From positions 34,303-98,302 of the forward strand of contig CANFTB010000011.1 of the NCBI GenBank assembly GCA_947449735.1: 64,000 nt of DNA, written 5' to 3'. Source of the DNA: Chthoniobacteraceae bacterium (GTDB taxonomy: Bacteria > Verrucomicrobiota > Verrucomicrobiia > Chthoniobacterales > Chthoniobacteraceae). Shown one piece after another: positions 1 through 9,331 of the stretch. A program made the translations under genes and the position numbers. Numbering within the stretch: the stretch's first letter is position 1; every line of letters begins with the position of its first letter. Below the pieces are notes generated by a model that was given only the letters and a program-made list of their open reading frames with translations, had not been told where the DNA came from and did not search any database.

Positions 1-1725
1 ATCCAAGGCAAGGACATCGACGAAGCGGACGCCTGGCAGTACCGGTTCCAGGGGACCGACTTCGCCGGCCAAGCCCTAGATCCCGCCTGGCAGAACTTCC
101 CAACCGCCATTGAAAAGGGCAAATTTGATTTCTGGACAACCGCACCCGCCGGAGGCTGGTACCAGATGGAAATCCGCGCCCTTAAAAATGGCGCAGAGCT
201 CGGTTCGGCCCGTATCGAGCATGTCGGAGTGGGCGAGGTTTTTCTCGTCGCCGGCCAGTCGAACGCCGCGAACCACGGTTCAGAAAAGCAATCCCCACAC
301 TCGGGCATGGTCTCCAGCTTTAACGGAACCATCTGGCGCACCGCCGAAGACCCGCAGCCCGGCGCGACAGGAAACTCCGGAAGCTTTATGCCGGCCTTTG
401 GCGACGCCATCGCCGCCAAATTCAAGGTGCCTGTGGGGCTCGTGCCCGTCGCCGTCGGATCGAGCAGCGTGAGGGAATGGCTTCCGGAGGGGGACAAGTT
501 TCCGCAACAAACCACGACCGGCAAGGGCGTCCGCCCCACACCGGACGGCCAGTGGGAAAGCAACGGCACGCACTACGCCACCCTGACCACCCGGCTTGAA
601 CAACTCGGAAACCGCGGCATCCGCGCCATCCTCTGGCACCAGGGCGAAAGCGACGCCGGACAGGCCCGCAGCGGGCATCCGGCGGACCGCCAGATCTCGG
701 GCGAACAGTATGCGCAGTTTCTGAGGCGGCTTGTCGAAGCCTCCCGCAAGGCCGCCGGTTGGCCAGTCCCCTGGTTCAACGCACAGACAACCTACCACTC
801 GGAACAGGACCCTTCGGACGCCGAATTTAGGACCGCTCAGAGCAGCCTCTGGAAGGAGGGCGTCACCCTTGAAGGGCCGGACACGGACGCCCTGCGAGCA
901 GAGCACCGCCGGGGCGTGCACTTCAACGCAGCCGGCCTCCAAAAACACGGTGAATTGTGGGCGGAAAAAGTCTCGCCCTGGCTGGCCTCCCTGCCCGCGA
1001 ATCCCCCGTCTGAAGGCCCTCCCAAATCCGGATACAAAATGGTGTGGAGCGACGAATTCGACGGAACCGTGATGGATCCCAAAAAGTGGAAACACCGCTA
1101 TCCGGGTCCGCGCAAGGACGGCTTCAACGACCCCTCCGCCGTGACCCTCGACGGCCAGGGGCACCTCTCCATCACATGCTCCCGCAAGGACGACAAAATC
1201 ATGGTCGGCATGATCTGCACCGAGGGACTCTTTGAAACAAAATACGGCTACATCGAGGCAAGGGTTCAGATGCAGACGCAGGAGGGCTGGTGGCCTGGTT
1301 TTTGGATGATGAGCCGGTCTGTCGCGAACCCCGATAAAGGCACTGGGGAAGTCGACGACACCGCCCGCAACGGTACGGAAATCGACATATTCGAGTACCT
1401 CCGGAGCCGCGGAGACCAGATCCAGCACGCACTCCACTGGAACGGCTACGGCAAGGCGCACAAAAGCATCGGAGGCCACCCATCGGCCCCGGGGCTCACA
1501 AAAGGCTTCCACACGGTGGCCTGCGAATGGACTCCAGACCGTTACACGTTCTACGTGGACGGGCGCAAAACCTGGGAAACAAACACGGCCATCTCCCAGG
1601 TCCCCGAATACATCATCCTCAGCGGCGAGGTCAGCTCCTGGCCCGGGAACATCTCCCGGGCCCAACTTCCCGACTCAGTCATTTTTGACTATGTCCGCGT
1701 CTGGCAGAAGGAGGACTCTCAGTAG
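1..1725 (+). CDS. Sialate O-acetylesterase (SASA) - GH16 fusion, 5' partial
   Basis: The frame is open from base 1, so the true start lies outside the window; 574 residues are visible. The N-terminal half is a SASA/DUF303-type carbohydrate esterase: GQSN at visible residues 85-88 holds the expected Ser nucleophile, and WHQGESD at 212-218 is the second conserved block. From about residue 340 (MVWSDEFDG) a glycoside hydrolase family 16 domain follows; EIDIFE at 460-465 is the ExDxxE catalytic signature (nucleophile E460, acid/base E465) of the laminarinase/agarase-like branch. The pairing suggests deacetylation and endo-cleavage of an acetylated beta-glucan or galactan, probably outside the cytoplasm, though any signal peptide is off the edge. 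It converges on the fbp gene with a 32-bp gap. Domain calls are firm; the substrate is unknown. Confidence 0.9.
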   Translation: MQGKDIDEADAWQYRFQGTDFAGQALDPAWQNFPTAIEKGKFDFWTTAPAGGWYQMEIRALKNGAELGSARIEHVGVGEVFLVAGQSNAANHGSEKQSPHSGMVSSFNGTIWRTAEDPQPGATGNSGSFMPAFGDAIAAKFKVPVGLVPVAVGSSSVREWLPEGDKFPQQTTTGKGVRPTPDGQWESNGTHYATLTTRLEQLGNRGIRAILWHQGESDAGQARSGHPADRQISGEQYAQFLRRLVEASRKAAGWPVPWFNAQTTYHSEQDPSDAEFRTAQSSLWKEGVTLEGPDTDALRAEHRRGVHFNAAGLQKHGELWAEKVSPWLASLPANPPSEGPPKSGYKMVWSDEFDGTVMDPKKWKHRYPGPRKDGFNDPSAVTLDGQGHLSITCSRKDDKIMVGMICTEGLFETKYGYIEARVQMQTQEGWWPGFWMMSRSVANPDKGTGEVDDTARNGTEIDIFEYLRSRGDQIQHALHWNGYGKAHKSIGGHPSAPGLTKGFHTVACEWTPDRYTFYVDGRKTWETNTAISQVPEYIILSGEVSSWPGNISRAQLPDSVIFDYVRVWQKEDSQ

Positions 1726-1757
1726 ACTGGGCCAGAACCCCGCCCGCCCGCGGAGGC

Positions 1758-3734
1758 TCAGTCCGAGGCGCGCATCCGCTGCGGAAATGCGTTCGCATGA
1801 TAGGCGGCGACCAGCCTCTCCAAAGTGCCGGCGATCTGCCTCAACTCAGCCCCGCGCTGGCTGTCGGCAATCCGTTTGGGAACATCCCACATCCGCACGG
1901 GCGTGACAGTCGGAATGATGTCGCTGCCCGTGGAGATGGCGGCCTCCACCGACTCAAAGTGGTGATGCATCGCCAGCGATGTACCGTGGGGTTCTATTAA
2001 AAGCGTGAAGCCGTGGTCGCCATAAGCCTCCGAAAAAGCACCGTCGATCGTGATCGCCTTTCCGCAACGTTTCAGCGGCGACTCCCCCTTCTCGAGTTGC
2101 ACAGGAACGTGCCCGTTGACCACGAGCCCAACCTCCTTGTCCATGCCGAACTCAGCAAGGATCTTCTCGCAGAACCAGGCCTCGTGAATCAGCGCAAAGT
2201 ACGGGTTTTTTGTCTCATGGTGCGTCTCGGAGGCTTCTAAAAAATCCCGTTCAAACGTCGTAATCCGGTCCTTTCCAAACAATGGAGAACGCGGCCCGCT
2301 CCACAAGTACCAAAGCGTATCGAGGGAATCCTGCTCCCGTGTCTCAAGGACCTCGTAAACCATCATCTCAATGGCGTCCATCATCGACCTTCCCGACACA
2401 CTCCGTCCTCCAACCACCATCGGGAGAAACTCCCCGCTTTCATCCACGGGAAGACAGCCGTGAAAAATCAGGTTCTCTTCGCGCCTCAAATACATCGCCC
2501 CGTTCGCAACCATCCAGCGCATCTGGTTCCAAAGAGGCTTGCTCGCCAAAAACGAGTCCCGGATCCGCGCAAGGCAATGCTTCTCGTCCTCCGACAATTC
2601 ATATGGCGACGATGGGTCAACCGTCGGCAGGTGGCTGTCCTTCAATGGATACCGCACGCCGTCCATCAGAATCCCCCCGTCCGCATCGATCCGATGCAGC
2701 AGGCAGCGCCCCTCCATCTCCCACTCGGGATGGCGCCGGATCATCTGACCCTCGAGCTTGAACTGCATGATCGCCGCCGCCTTGTGCATACGCGCAATCA
2801 TCGCCTTCTCCCGCATTCCCCCCGCCTTGGGTTGAAAGCACTCCGCGTGGTCATCTGCATACACCTTCCGCACAAGCGCCTCCAGAGGCTGTAAAGGAAT
2901 GCCGTACCCCTCCTCCAGCTGGGAAAGACGCCGGTACCGCAGCGATATCCGGAGAACGTGGCAGATCAACGCCTCGTGCCCGAGGCACGCCCCGAGCCAC
3001 GCCATATCGTGGTTTCCCCAGATGAAGGAAACCTTCGGCTGCTGCATCAAGTAATCCACCACCTTGTCTCCACGGGGGCCCCTGTCCCAGCAATCGCCCG
3101 CGAGCACAAGCTCCCCCACCGCCAGATTGCGAATCACGCGGCCGGTGAGATGAATCACGTGGAGCATCCGGCCCCGGCGCACGAGTTCGTTGACGATCGC
3201 CTCCACATAACTGCGGTCCCGTTCCGCCGAGGGCGAATGCAGGATCTCCGCAAACAGGTCGTGAAACTCCCCCGGGAAGACCCGGTGCACGTCCTTCAAA
3301 CTGTGCCTCGCCGCGAGCTCGCGGACCACTTCGAACAAATAACCCAGCGTGCGCAACGCATAGTCCCGCTGCTGCTCCGCTGTTTTGAGCGAGTCGTGCA
3401 GACGCCCCACCACCTCCGCCGGGTAGAAAATCAGCGTGATCAACTCGTCAAACTCGCCGGCAGAAACCTTCTTCCGGAGCAGGCGCTCCACCAGAGGCCG
3501 CAGTGTTCCCGATGCATTGTTGATCACATGCCGGAGCTTCCTGTACTCGCCATGGACGTCGCTGATCACATGAATTGTCGGCATCGGCAGCGTGAGCTCA
3601 GCGGCGATGCGCGCCATCTCCGCGGTTGCGCTGTCCACGGTTGGAAAGTCGCGGGACAGCGCCTTGAGTCCGACAAGATCCTGGCCCCTCCGGTCCAAGC
3701 CGTGGGGATGTGTGACTTCAAATGGGGTGGCCAT
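1758..3734 (-). CDS. fbp: Class III fructose-1,6-bisphosphatase
   Basis: A 658-residue protein with the length and blocks of the Firmicutes-type class III FBPase (about 640 residues), which hydrolyses fructose-1,6-bisphosphate in gluconeogenesis. Metallophosphatase motifs are clear: ISDVHGEY with D59 and H61, GDCWDRGPRGD near residue 213, and WGNHDMAW near 240. The start is supported by a strong GGAGG just upstream of the ATG. It is cytosolic, with no signal peptide. It stands alone between the esterase-GH16 gene (convergent) and an SGNH hydrolase (74 bp upstream, same strand). Confidence 0.95.
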   Translation of the reverse strand: MATPFEVTHPHGLDRRGQDLVGLKALSRDFPTVDSATAEMARIAAELTLPMPTIHVISDVHGEYRKLRHVINNASGTLRPLVERLLRKKVSAGEFDELITLIFYPAEVVGRLHDSLKTAEQQRDYALRTLGYLFEVVRELAARHSLKDVHRVFPGEFHDLFAEILHSPSAERDRSYVEAIVNELVRRGRMLHVIHLTGRVIRNLAVGELVLAGDCWDRGPRGDKVVDYLMQQPKVSFIWGNHDMAWLGACLGHEALICHVLRISLRYRRLSQLEEGYGIPLQPLEALVRKVYADDHAECFQPKAGGMREKAMIARMHKAAAIMQFKLEGQMIRRHPEWEMEGRCLLHRIDADGGILMDGVRYPLKDSHLPTVDPSSPYELSEDEKHCLARIRDSFLASKPLWNQMRWMVANGAMYLRREENLIFHGCLPVDESGEFLPMVVGGRSVSGRSMMDAIEMMVYEVLETREQDSLDTLWYLWSGPRSPLFGKDRITTFERDFLEASETHHETKNPYFALIHEAWFCEKILAEFGMDKEVGLVVNGHVPVQLEKGESPLKRCGKAITIDGAFSEAYGDHGFTLLIEPHGTSLAMHHHFESVEAAISTGSDIIPTVTPVRMWDVPKRIADSQRGAELRQIAGTLERLVAAYHANAFPQRMRASD

Positions 3735-3808
3735 TCCCTCCTTTTAGCCGCCCCTCAAAAAAGCACCAGCCTCCCATCGACCGCCACCTCGCCCCGGCGC
3801 AAGCCCCC

Positions 3809-4552
3809 CTAGCGCGAACCCTTTTCAAAAAAGGCTCTCACCCGCGCGCCAAACAGCCTGTAACCCTCTGCATTGAAATGAAGCATGTCCTTTCCAAAAA
3901 GCTCGGCACGCGGCCGGCCGTCGGCGCCGAGCGAAACATCGTAAGCATCGATGTACTTCATCCAGTCGAAACCTTTGGCGTACTCCCGGACGGCCAGGTT
4001 CAACGCCCTCGTTTGCTCATCCTCGCTCCAGCGCGACACGCTCGGAGACAACGCGATGTAAACCAGCTCGGTCTTGGGCAGCGCCGAATGCACTTTTTCC
4101 GCAAGCGCTTTGAAATCAGCAAAAACCTGCTCCACGGACTTCCCCGAATGAAGGTCGTTTCCGCCAGAGCGCACCACGACAACACTCGGGTCGCAAGGGA
4201 GCACCAGACGGTCGACGTAGTGCACCAGGTCAGATATCTGCGAACCGCCGAAGCCCCTGTTCAAGGCAGTGACAGACGGCAGATCCTCCGAGAGCGTCTT
4301 CCATAGTCTTATGGTCGACGAGCCAGTAAATACCACGGCTCCCTTGGGCGGCGGATTGACGCGGTCCTTCGCCTCGAAGGCTGCGATATCAGCCTCCCAG
4401 CGTTCCGGACCTCGAACGGAGTCAGCCGCAAAACACACGGAAGACACAGCGCACAAGGCCACTCCGATGACTGTTAGAACCCATCGAATGCGCCCCGAAA
4501 GTGTTAATTTCGAAATACTACGCGCCGTTGAAAGGGGGGACGGTGTTGTCAT
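3809..4552 (-). CDS. Secreted SGNH/GDSL-family hydrolase
   Basis: 247 residues with an N-terminal export signal (hydrophobic core at about 24-42). SGNH blocks are visible: FTGSS at 75-79 (the usual GDS is GSS here, with S79 the likely nucleophile), the Gly block GFGGSQ, the GGND block, and a C-terminal DMLHFNAEGY carrying the Asp-x-x-His pair. The family includes lipases and carbohydrate esterases; in this neighbourhood a carbohydrate acetylesterase is plausible but not shown. The start sits directly after an 8-base C run (G8 on the + strand at 4555-4562) and no Shine-Dalgarno is evident. Only 24 bp separate it from the upstream NHL-repeat gene on the same strand, so the two may be co-transcribed. 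Confidence 0.85.
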   Translation of the reverse strand: MTTPSPLSTARSISKLTLSGRIRWVLTVIGVALCAVSSVCFAADSVRGPERWEADIAAFEAKDRVNPPPKGAVVFTGSSTIRLWKTLSEDLPSVTALNRGFGGSQISDLVHYVDRLVLPCDPSVVVVRSGGNDLHSGKSVEQVFADFKALAEKVHSALPKTELVYIALSPSVSRWSEDEQTRALNLAVREYAKGFDWMKYIDAYDVSLGADGRPRAELFGKDMLHFNAEGYRLFGARVRAFFEKGSR

Positions 4553-4576
4553 TTGGGGGGGGCGGGTTGAAGTTGC

Positions 4577-5605
4577 TTAGTTGATTACCCTCTTGTAACG
4601 CTGAACGCGGCGGGCAGTCAGAACGAAACCCACGTACACGCTCTTGCCACCGTCTCCAATGGCGAGACCGTGAGGCCATTCGAAGTCCTCCGTCGTCTCT
4701 GCCGGCCTGGTGGCAAACGAGTCCTGCAACTCGCCCTTCTTGTTGAAGCGACGCACAATTCCCTTCGCCGCACTCAAATTTGAGAGCACATAAACCGAGC
4801 CGGCGTGGTACCGAACACACAGCGGACGTCCGACCTTGCTCCAAGTCGCAATAAGTTCCCCCTCGGCGCTCAACACCTGCACCCAGTGGTTAGACATATC
4901 GGCGACGTAGACACGGTCTTCATCGTCGACGGCCATGCTGTGGGGGGTATGCAGCTGCACTGTCTCCTCGCCCCTTGCGCCCCAGTCCCCGATCCTCTGG
5001 CCGTCGGAATCAAATCGCACTCCCCGTCGGCTGATCGCCCCATCGGCAACAATGAACGATCCGTCAGAAAACACAGCAACGTCCGTGGGCATCTCCAGAG
5101 GAGTGTCTTTGGTCCCCAACTCGAGCATCTTCACCCCGTCCGGATTGAACTTGAACACCCGTTTCAAGCCCGAGTCCGCCACCCAAAAATTGCCTGCCCC
5201 GTCCACACTGATCTGGTGCGGCTGAAAAAACACGTTCGCGCCCCATGTCCGCAGGATGCGACCGCTTTTCGGATCCACGACAAACACCGCCGGCCGCTTG
5301 ATGAACTTCCGCTGAAAGCCTTTCTGCGGATCCCCATGGTTCTCGCCGTGGGAAAGCACCACCACATTCCCATCCTTCGCCACAGCGACGCCGCTCATCT
5401 GGAACTTTTCAGGATACAGATCTGGGGTGAACACCGGCCAAGACGGATCCAACAGATGACTGTTGACCACCGGAGTTGCAGGAGCAACTGGCGCGACCGC
5501 GGACTGCTTTTCCGCTCCAAAAGTCAGCGCAGGCGACAGCCCAAGCGTTCCCGCAGCTGCGGAAAAGCCACTGATAAACTGACGTCTGCTCAAAACCTCT
5601 TTCAT
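4577..5605 (-). CDS. Tat-exported NHL-repeat (six-bladed propeller) protein
   Basis: I place the start at MKEVLSRRQFISGF, giving 342 residues and putting the twin-arginine signal (SRRQFISG, then a short hydrophobic stretch) at the N-terminus; the frame continues 19 codons further upstream. The mature part shows repeated NHL-like blades (VAVAKDGNVVV, ISVDGAGNFWVADSG, VAVFSDGSFIVADG, MAVDDEDRVYVADMSNHWVQV, LAIGDGGKSVYVG), as in the peptidyl-alpha-hydroxyglycine alpha-amidating-lyase-like and NHL families. The role is likely a periplasmic binding or lyase protein; substrate unknown. It lies between a sulfatase and an SGNH hydrolase on the same strand, suggesting a small polysaccharide-processing group. 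Confidence 0.8.
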   Translation of the reverse strand: MKEVLSRRQFISGFSAAAGTLGLSPALTFGAEKQSAVAPVAPATPVVNSHLLDPSWPVFTPDLYPEKFQMSGVAVAKDGNVVVLSHGENHGDPQKGFQRKFIKRPAVFVVDPKSGRILRTWGANVFFQPHQISVDGAGNFWVADSGLKRVFKFNPDGVKMLELGTKDTPLEMPTDVAVFSDGSFIVADGAISRRGVRFDSDGQRIGDWGARGEETVQLHTPHSMAVDDEDRVYVADMSNHWVQVLSAEGELIATWSKVGRPLCVRYHAGSVYVLSNLSAAKGIVRRFNKKGELQDSFATRPAETTEDFEWPHGLAIGDGGKSVYVGFVLTARRVQRYKRVIN

Positions 5606-5731
5606 TTCAGATATGTTAACGCCGAACGCAAGGTTTCCACCAACAATCGATCTATTCAGCACAAAAGACTTTTGAAGAGCATTTTAAGCAGAACCCGGCC
5701 ACGGCCCGGCCGTCGTCGCCCCCGCCCTTAG

Positions 5732-7183
5732 CTACTGCAACCGTCCCGGCGGACGACTGCCCGTCGCGGAGCGCCCCGACAAGTCATCGCCCAAATCGGC
5801 ACGCGCTTTTTCAGCCAATGCCTCCAAGCGCTCCACGATCTTGGGATGCTCATTGGCAACGTCCCGCTCCTCGCCGCGATCCTCCCTCAAATTGTACAGC
5901 GCCCGGCCAGCCTTAAGCTGACGGTACTTGCCTGGCAACCCGTCCAGCCCGGGTTCGGATCCCTCCATGGAACGCGAAGTATGAGCGAACATCAGCTTCC
6001 AGTCCCCCTGCCGCACCGCCTGCAAATCATTGCGGTTGTAATAGTGGTAGTAGCCCTCATGCGGATTCGAGGAGCCCGCCTCCCCGGAAATCAACGGCCA
6101 GACGTCCATTCCATCAATCCGGTGCGACGGGAGGTCCGCCCCCAGCAGCCGCGCGAGAGTGGGAAACACGTCTATCGTCATCAACGGAACTTCACAGACT
6201 GAATCCGCGGGAATCTTTCCGGGCCACTTCATGATACACGGCACGCGGTGGCCTCCCTCAAAGCTGGTTCCCTTGCCCTCCCTGAAGCCGCCGGACGAAC
6301 CTGCATGGTTTCCGTAAGAAAGCCACGGCCCGTTGTCGGAGGAGAAAATCACGAGCGTATTGTCCTCCAGCCCATTGCGCTTCAACGCCGAGAGAATCTC
6401 GCCGACAGCCCAGTCGATCTCCATGATCACGTCCCCGTAAAGTCCGGCCCCTGACTTACCCTTGAACTTGGCGCTCACATGCAAGGGCACGTGGGGCATG
6501 TTCGGCGCAAGATAGAAGAAGAAAGGCCGGTCCTTGTTCCTTTCGATAAAACGCACTCCGCGCTCCGCGTATTGCGTCGTCAACTGCTCCTGGTCCGCGG
6601 GCTGGAGGTCCTCTTTCACCACTTTGCTGCCTTCGATTAGAGGCAGAGGGGGATAGCCCCCCTGTTTCATCTCTGGGTGGCGCGGCCACATGTCGTTTGA
6701 ATAGGGCAGGCCAAAATACTCGTCAAACCCGTGCTGAAGGGGAAGGACTTCGGGCCTGTCCCCCAGATGCCACTTGCCAGCCATCCCCGTGGCATAGCCG
6801 CTCTTTTTAAAAAGCTTCGCAAGCGTCACCTCGCTGGTGCTCAGCGCAATCTTTGCCCCCGGCCCGAGTGCGCCCGAGAGTCCAATGCGGTTTGGGTAGC
6901 AACCGGTCAACAATGCCGCACGGGATGCGCTGCAAACAGCCTGCGCAACGTGGAAGTCAGTAAACCGCCGCCCTTCGCGCGCAAGCCGGTCCAGATTTGG
7001 AGTGCCGTATCCCTTCGCACCAAAGACCCCGACGTCACCGTATCCCTGGTCATCCGTGAAGATCAGAACCACATTGGGCGGGCGGGTTGCCGGGGCGGCA
7101 GTCAGAGCCTGCGCAGCGAAAAGGAGCGCAAAAACAGACACGGTAACAAGTGCGGGAATGCGAACAGGGGTGGCGGCGTGCAT
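5732..7183 (-). CDS. Secreted formylglycine-dependent sulfatase (arylsulfatase type)
   Basis: 483 residues with a signal peptide (residues 1-30, ending TAA-P). The N-terminal FTDDQGYGD (D44, D45) is a metal site. C84-S-A-S-R88 followed by AALLTG is the sulfatase signature in which Cys84 must be converted to formylglycine. KWHLG, SSDNGPW and GGHRVP are further family blocks. The enzyme hydrolyses sulfate esters, probably of sulfated polysaccharides. No formylglycine-generating or anSME maturase is visible in the window. The start is an ATG after a G-rich stretch; the 272-bp divergent region upstream separates it from the YaeQ gene. Confidence 0.93.
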   Translation of the reverse strand: MHAATPVRIPALVTVSVFALLFAAQALTAAPATRPPNVVLIFTDDQGYGDVGVFGAKGYGTPNLDRLAREGRRFTDFHVAQAVCSASRAALLTGCYPNRIGLSGALGPGAKIALSTSEVTLAKLFKKSGYATGMAGKWHLGDRPEVLPLQHGFDEYFGLPYSNDMWPRHPEMKQGGYPPLPLIEGSKVVKEDLQPADQEQLTTQYAERGVRFIERNKDRPFFFYLAPNMPHVPLHVSAKFKGKSGAGLYGDVIMEIDWAVGEILSALKRNGLEDNTLVIFSSDNGPWLSYGNHAGSSGGFREGKGTSFEGGHRVPCIMKWPGKIPADSVCEVPLMTIDVFPTLARLLGADLPSHRIDGMDVWPLISGEAGSSNPHEGYYHYYNRNDLQAVRQGDWKLMFAHTSRSMEGSEPGLDGLPGKYRQLKAGRALYNLREDRGEERDVANEHPKIVERLEALAEKARADLGDDLSGRSATGSRPPGRLQ

Positions 7184-7455
7184 ACCCCCCAGATTCAGAC
7201 AGATTCCCAGTCTGTTGAAAATCTACATTCCACATGAGTGCGCACGCCCGTGCAGCATCCCCGCGTCCGGAGTTCAGCCCTTTAACAAGGGCTACCCCTC
7301 TAATCGGAAACACGTACAAAATCGATTATGCAAAGGAGATGGACGCCCGCGCCGTAAGGGGCGAAAGTTTCATCTTCCTCCGCGCTTCCGCGTCTCAGCG
7401 TGGCTCTCCTTTTTTAAACCCCAACGCTCCCTCGCAATCCAAGGCCCAACCACTC
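7184..7455. promoter_or_regulatory. Divergent intergenic region, sulfatase / yaeQ
   Basis: A 272-bp stretch between two divergently transcribed genes. It must hold the sulfatase promoter on the minus strand and that of the yaeQ-nagA group on the plus strand. A frame stays open upstream of the YaeQ start but its residues do not resemble the family. No convincing -35/-10 pair or operator was identified by eye. Confidence 0.4.
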
Positions 7456-8004
7456 ATGGCGCTCAAAGCCACCATATTCAAAGCAACAATCGAGATCTCA
7501 AACCTCGACACTCACCTTTACCGGACGCAAAGCGTTGTAATAGGCCAGCATCCTTCTGAAACCAACGAACGCCTCATGAACCGGATGCTGGCGTTCGCAT
7601 TGAACATGCCGCCCAATGACGACCATGGTGCGCTCGATTTTGCCAAGGACATGTGGGAAGCGGACGAGCCGGCACTGTGGCAGAAAGATCTCACAGGCAG
7701 CCTCGTCCACTGGATCGAAGTCGGCCAGCCTGACGAAAAACGCATCCTCCGCGTCTGCGCCCGCTCCCAGAGAGTCAGCATCTACAGTTCCGGGCCGGCC
7801 GTCTGGTGGAACGCTCTCGCGAACAAACTCACCAGAGCGCGCAACCTTACCGTCTGGCAAATCCCCCCGGCGCAAAGCGAGGAGCTGGCAACGCTCGCAC
7901 AGCGCACCATGAACCTTCAGGTGACTGTCCAGGATGGCACCATTTACGTAAGTAACGACCAGCGATCGGTGGAGGTGGCCCTCGAAAAGCTTTACGGGGA
8001 ATGA
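7456..8004 (+). CDS. yaeQ: YaeQ family protein
   Basis: The start at MALKATIFKA gives 182 residues, the normal length of the YaeQ family; the frame is open further upstream (to 7234) but that part is unlike the family. Conserved features are the N-terminal KATIFKATIEISNLD, the RMLAFALNM segment, the central WIEVGQPDEKRI and the C-terminal VTVQDGTIYVS. YaeQ is a small cytosolic protein with a PD-(D/E)XK nuclease-like fold and poorly understood function. It is followed after 98 bp by nagA on the same strand. Confidence 0.9.
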   Translation: MALKATIFKATIEISNLDTHLYRTQSVVIGQHPSETNERLMNRMLAFALNMPPNDDHGALDFAKDMWEADEPALWQKDLTGSLVHWIEVGQPDEKRILRVCARSQRVSIYSSGPAVWWNALANKLTRARNLTVWQIPPAQSEELATLAQRTMNLQVTVQDGTIYVSNDQRSVEVALEKLYGE

Positions 8005-8102
8005 CCTCCTAAACAACAGTGCGTGCCCGTTGTGGAAAAAATCCAACCGCAGGCACCACATTTCGCCTTCCGACACCCGTCACAGCCGCTAAAATCTCAG
8101 AA

Positions 8103-9260
8103 ATGTTATTCCGGAACGCACGACTTCTCTTCCAAGACCGCATCCTTCCCTCCGGCTCATTGCGCGTGGCGGACGGTCTCATTTCCGAAGTCGGCCCGCA
8201 CATCCAGGCACAACCGGGTGAGGCCGTGATGGACCTCGCCGGGAAGTTTTTGGCACCCGGTTTCATCGACGTGCACATCCACGGCGGCCTCCGCAGGGAT
8301 ACCATGGAAGCTTCACCGGAGGCCTTCGCTGCGATCTGCCAGTTTCACGCAACGGGCGGGACCACAGCGCTCGCTCTCACCACGGTCACCGCTCCAGCCG
8401 AAGACATCCAGTCGGTCCTGAATGCCGCCGAGAAAACGGATCCCAACGCCACCGGCGGCGCGCGCATCCTCGGCATCCACATCGAGGGGCCCTATTTCTC
8501 AAAGGAAAAACCGGGAGCCCACCCGCTGGATCTTATCCGACATCCAGACCCCGCCGAATACGAGCCCTGGCTGAGACACTCACATTTGATCACACAGATG
8601 ACCCTGGCGCCCGAACTTCCCGGCGCGCTGCCTCTCATTGAAGCCCTCGTGGCAAAAGGGATTCGGGCAAGCGGGGGCCACAGTGACGCCTGGGACGAAG
8701 AAGCGGCTGCCGGCTTCGCTCATGGAATGCGGCAGGTGACCCACACTTTCAACTGCATGTCCTCAGCCCGGCGCCGGGGTCCGTTCCGCGCCGCCGGCCT
8801 GCTCGAGTTTGCCATGGGAGAGAAGTACATCCTCTGCGAGCTCATCGCCGACGGCTTCCATGTCAGTCCGACCCTCATGCGCGCGCTTTACAGGGCGAAG
8901 GGGCGCGATGGAATTGCGCTCATCACCGATGCCGCCGCGGGCGCCGGACTGAAGCAGGGCGAAACTTTTGAGATTGGCGAAATCCACGGCGTCGTCGACG
9001 GCGGCGTGGCGATGACGGCTGACAGGAGGGCTCTGTGTTCGAGCGTTGCGCGCATGAATGATCTGGTGCGCGTGATGGTGGAGCAGGTCGATGTCCCCCT
9101 TTGCGAGGCGGTGCAGATGGCAACGCTGAACCCGGCCAGGGCGCTCGGTCTGGAGGACAAAATCGGAGCGCTGGAGGCGGGGCTGCTCGCCGATCTGGTC
9201 GTCTTAAACGACGATCTAAGTGTCGAGATGACATTCGTCCAGGGCCAGAGGGTGTTTTAA
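8103..9260 (+). CDS. nagA: N-acetylglucosamine-6-phosphate deacetylase
   Basis: 385 residues from MLFRNARLLF, chosen because homology-like sequence begins there although the frame is open from 8019. It belongs to the amidohydrolase superfamily: FIDVHIHGG with H58 and H60, HIEGPYFS, GHSDAWDEEA, THTFNCMS, and ITDAAAG with catalytic Asp D276. The reaction is removal of the acetyl group from GlcNAc-6-phosphate, feeding amino sugars from peptidoglycan or chitin into glycolysis or wall synthesis. It lies between yaeQ and a dipeptide epimerase on the same strand; the epimerase neighbour favours a cell-wall recycling role. Confidence 0.95.
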   Translation: MLFRNARLLFQDRILPSGSLRVADGLISEVGPHIQAQPGEAVMDLAGKFLAPGFIDVHIHGGLRRDTMEASPEAFAAICQFHATGGTTALALTTVTAPAEDIQSVLNAAEKTDPNATGGARILGIHIEGPYFSKEKPGAHPLDLIRHPDPAEYEPWLRHSHLITQMTLAPELPGALPLIEALVAKGIRASGGHSDAWDEEAAAGFAHGMRQVTHTFNCMSSARRRGPFRAAGLLEFAMGEKYILCELIADGFHVSPTLMRALYRAKGRDGIALITDAAAGAGLKQGETFEIGEIHGVVDGGVAMTADRRALCSSVARMNDLVRVMVEQVDVPLCEAVQMATLNPARALGLEDKIGALEAGLLADLVVLNDDLSVEMTFVQGQRVF

Positions 9261-9331
9261 ATTTTCAGCGAGGAGCTGATGGAACAAATCGCAGGAGCCA
9301 TTGGTTTGAGAGAGCACACCGCGATTTACCA

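Noticed and set aside
280..1665. 461-codon open frame on the minus strand opposite the esterase-GH16 gene
   Set aside because: No family features and a composition typical of antisense of GC-rich coding DNA; the + strand has two clear catalytic domains.
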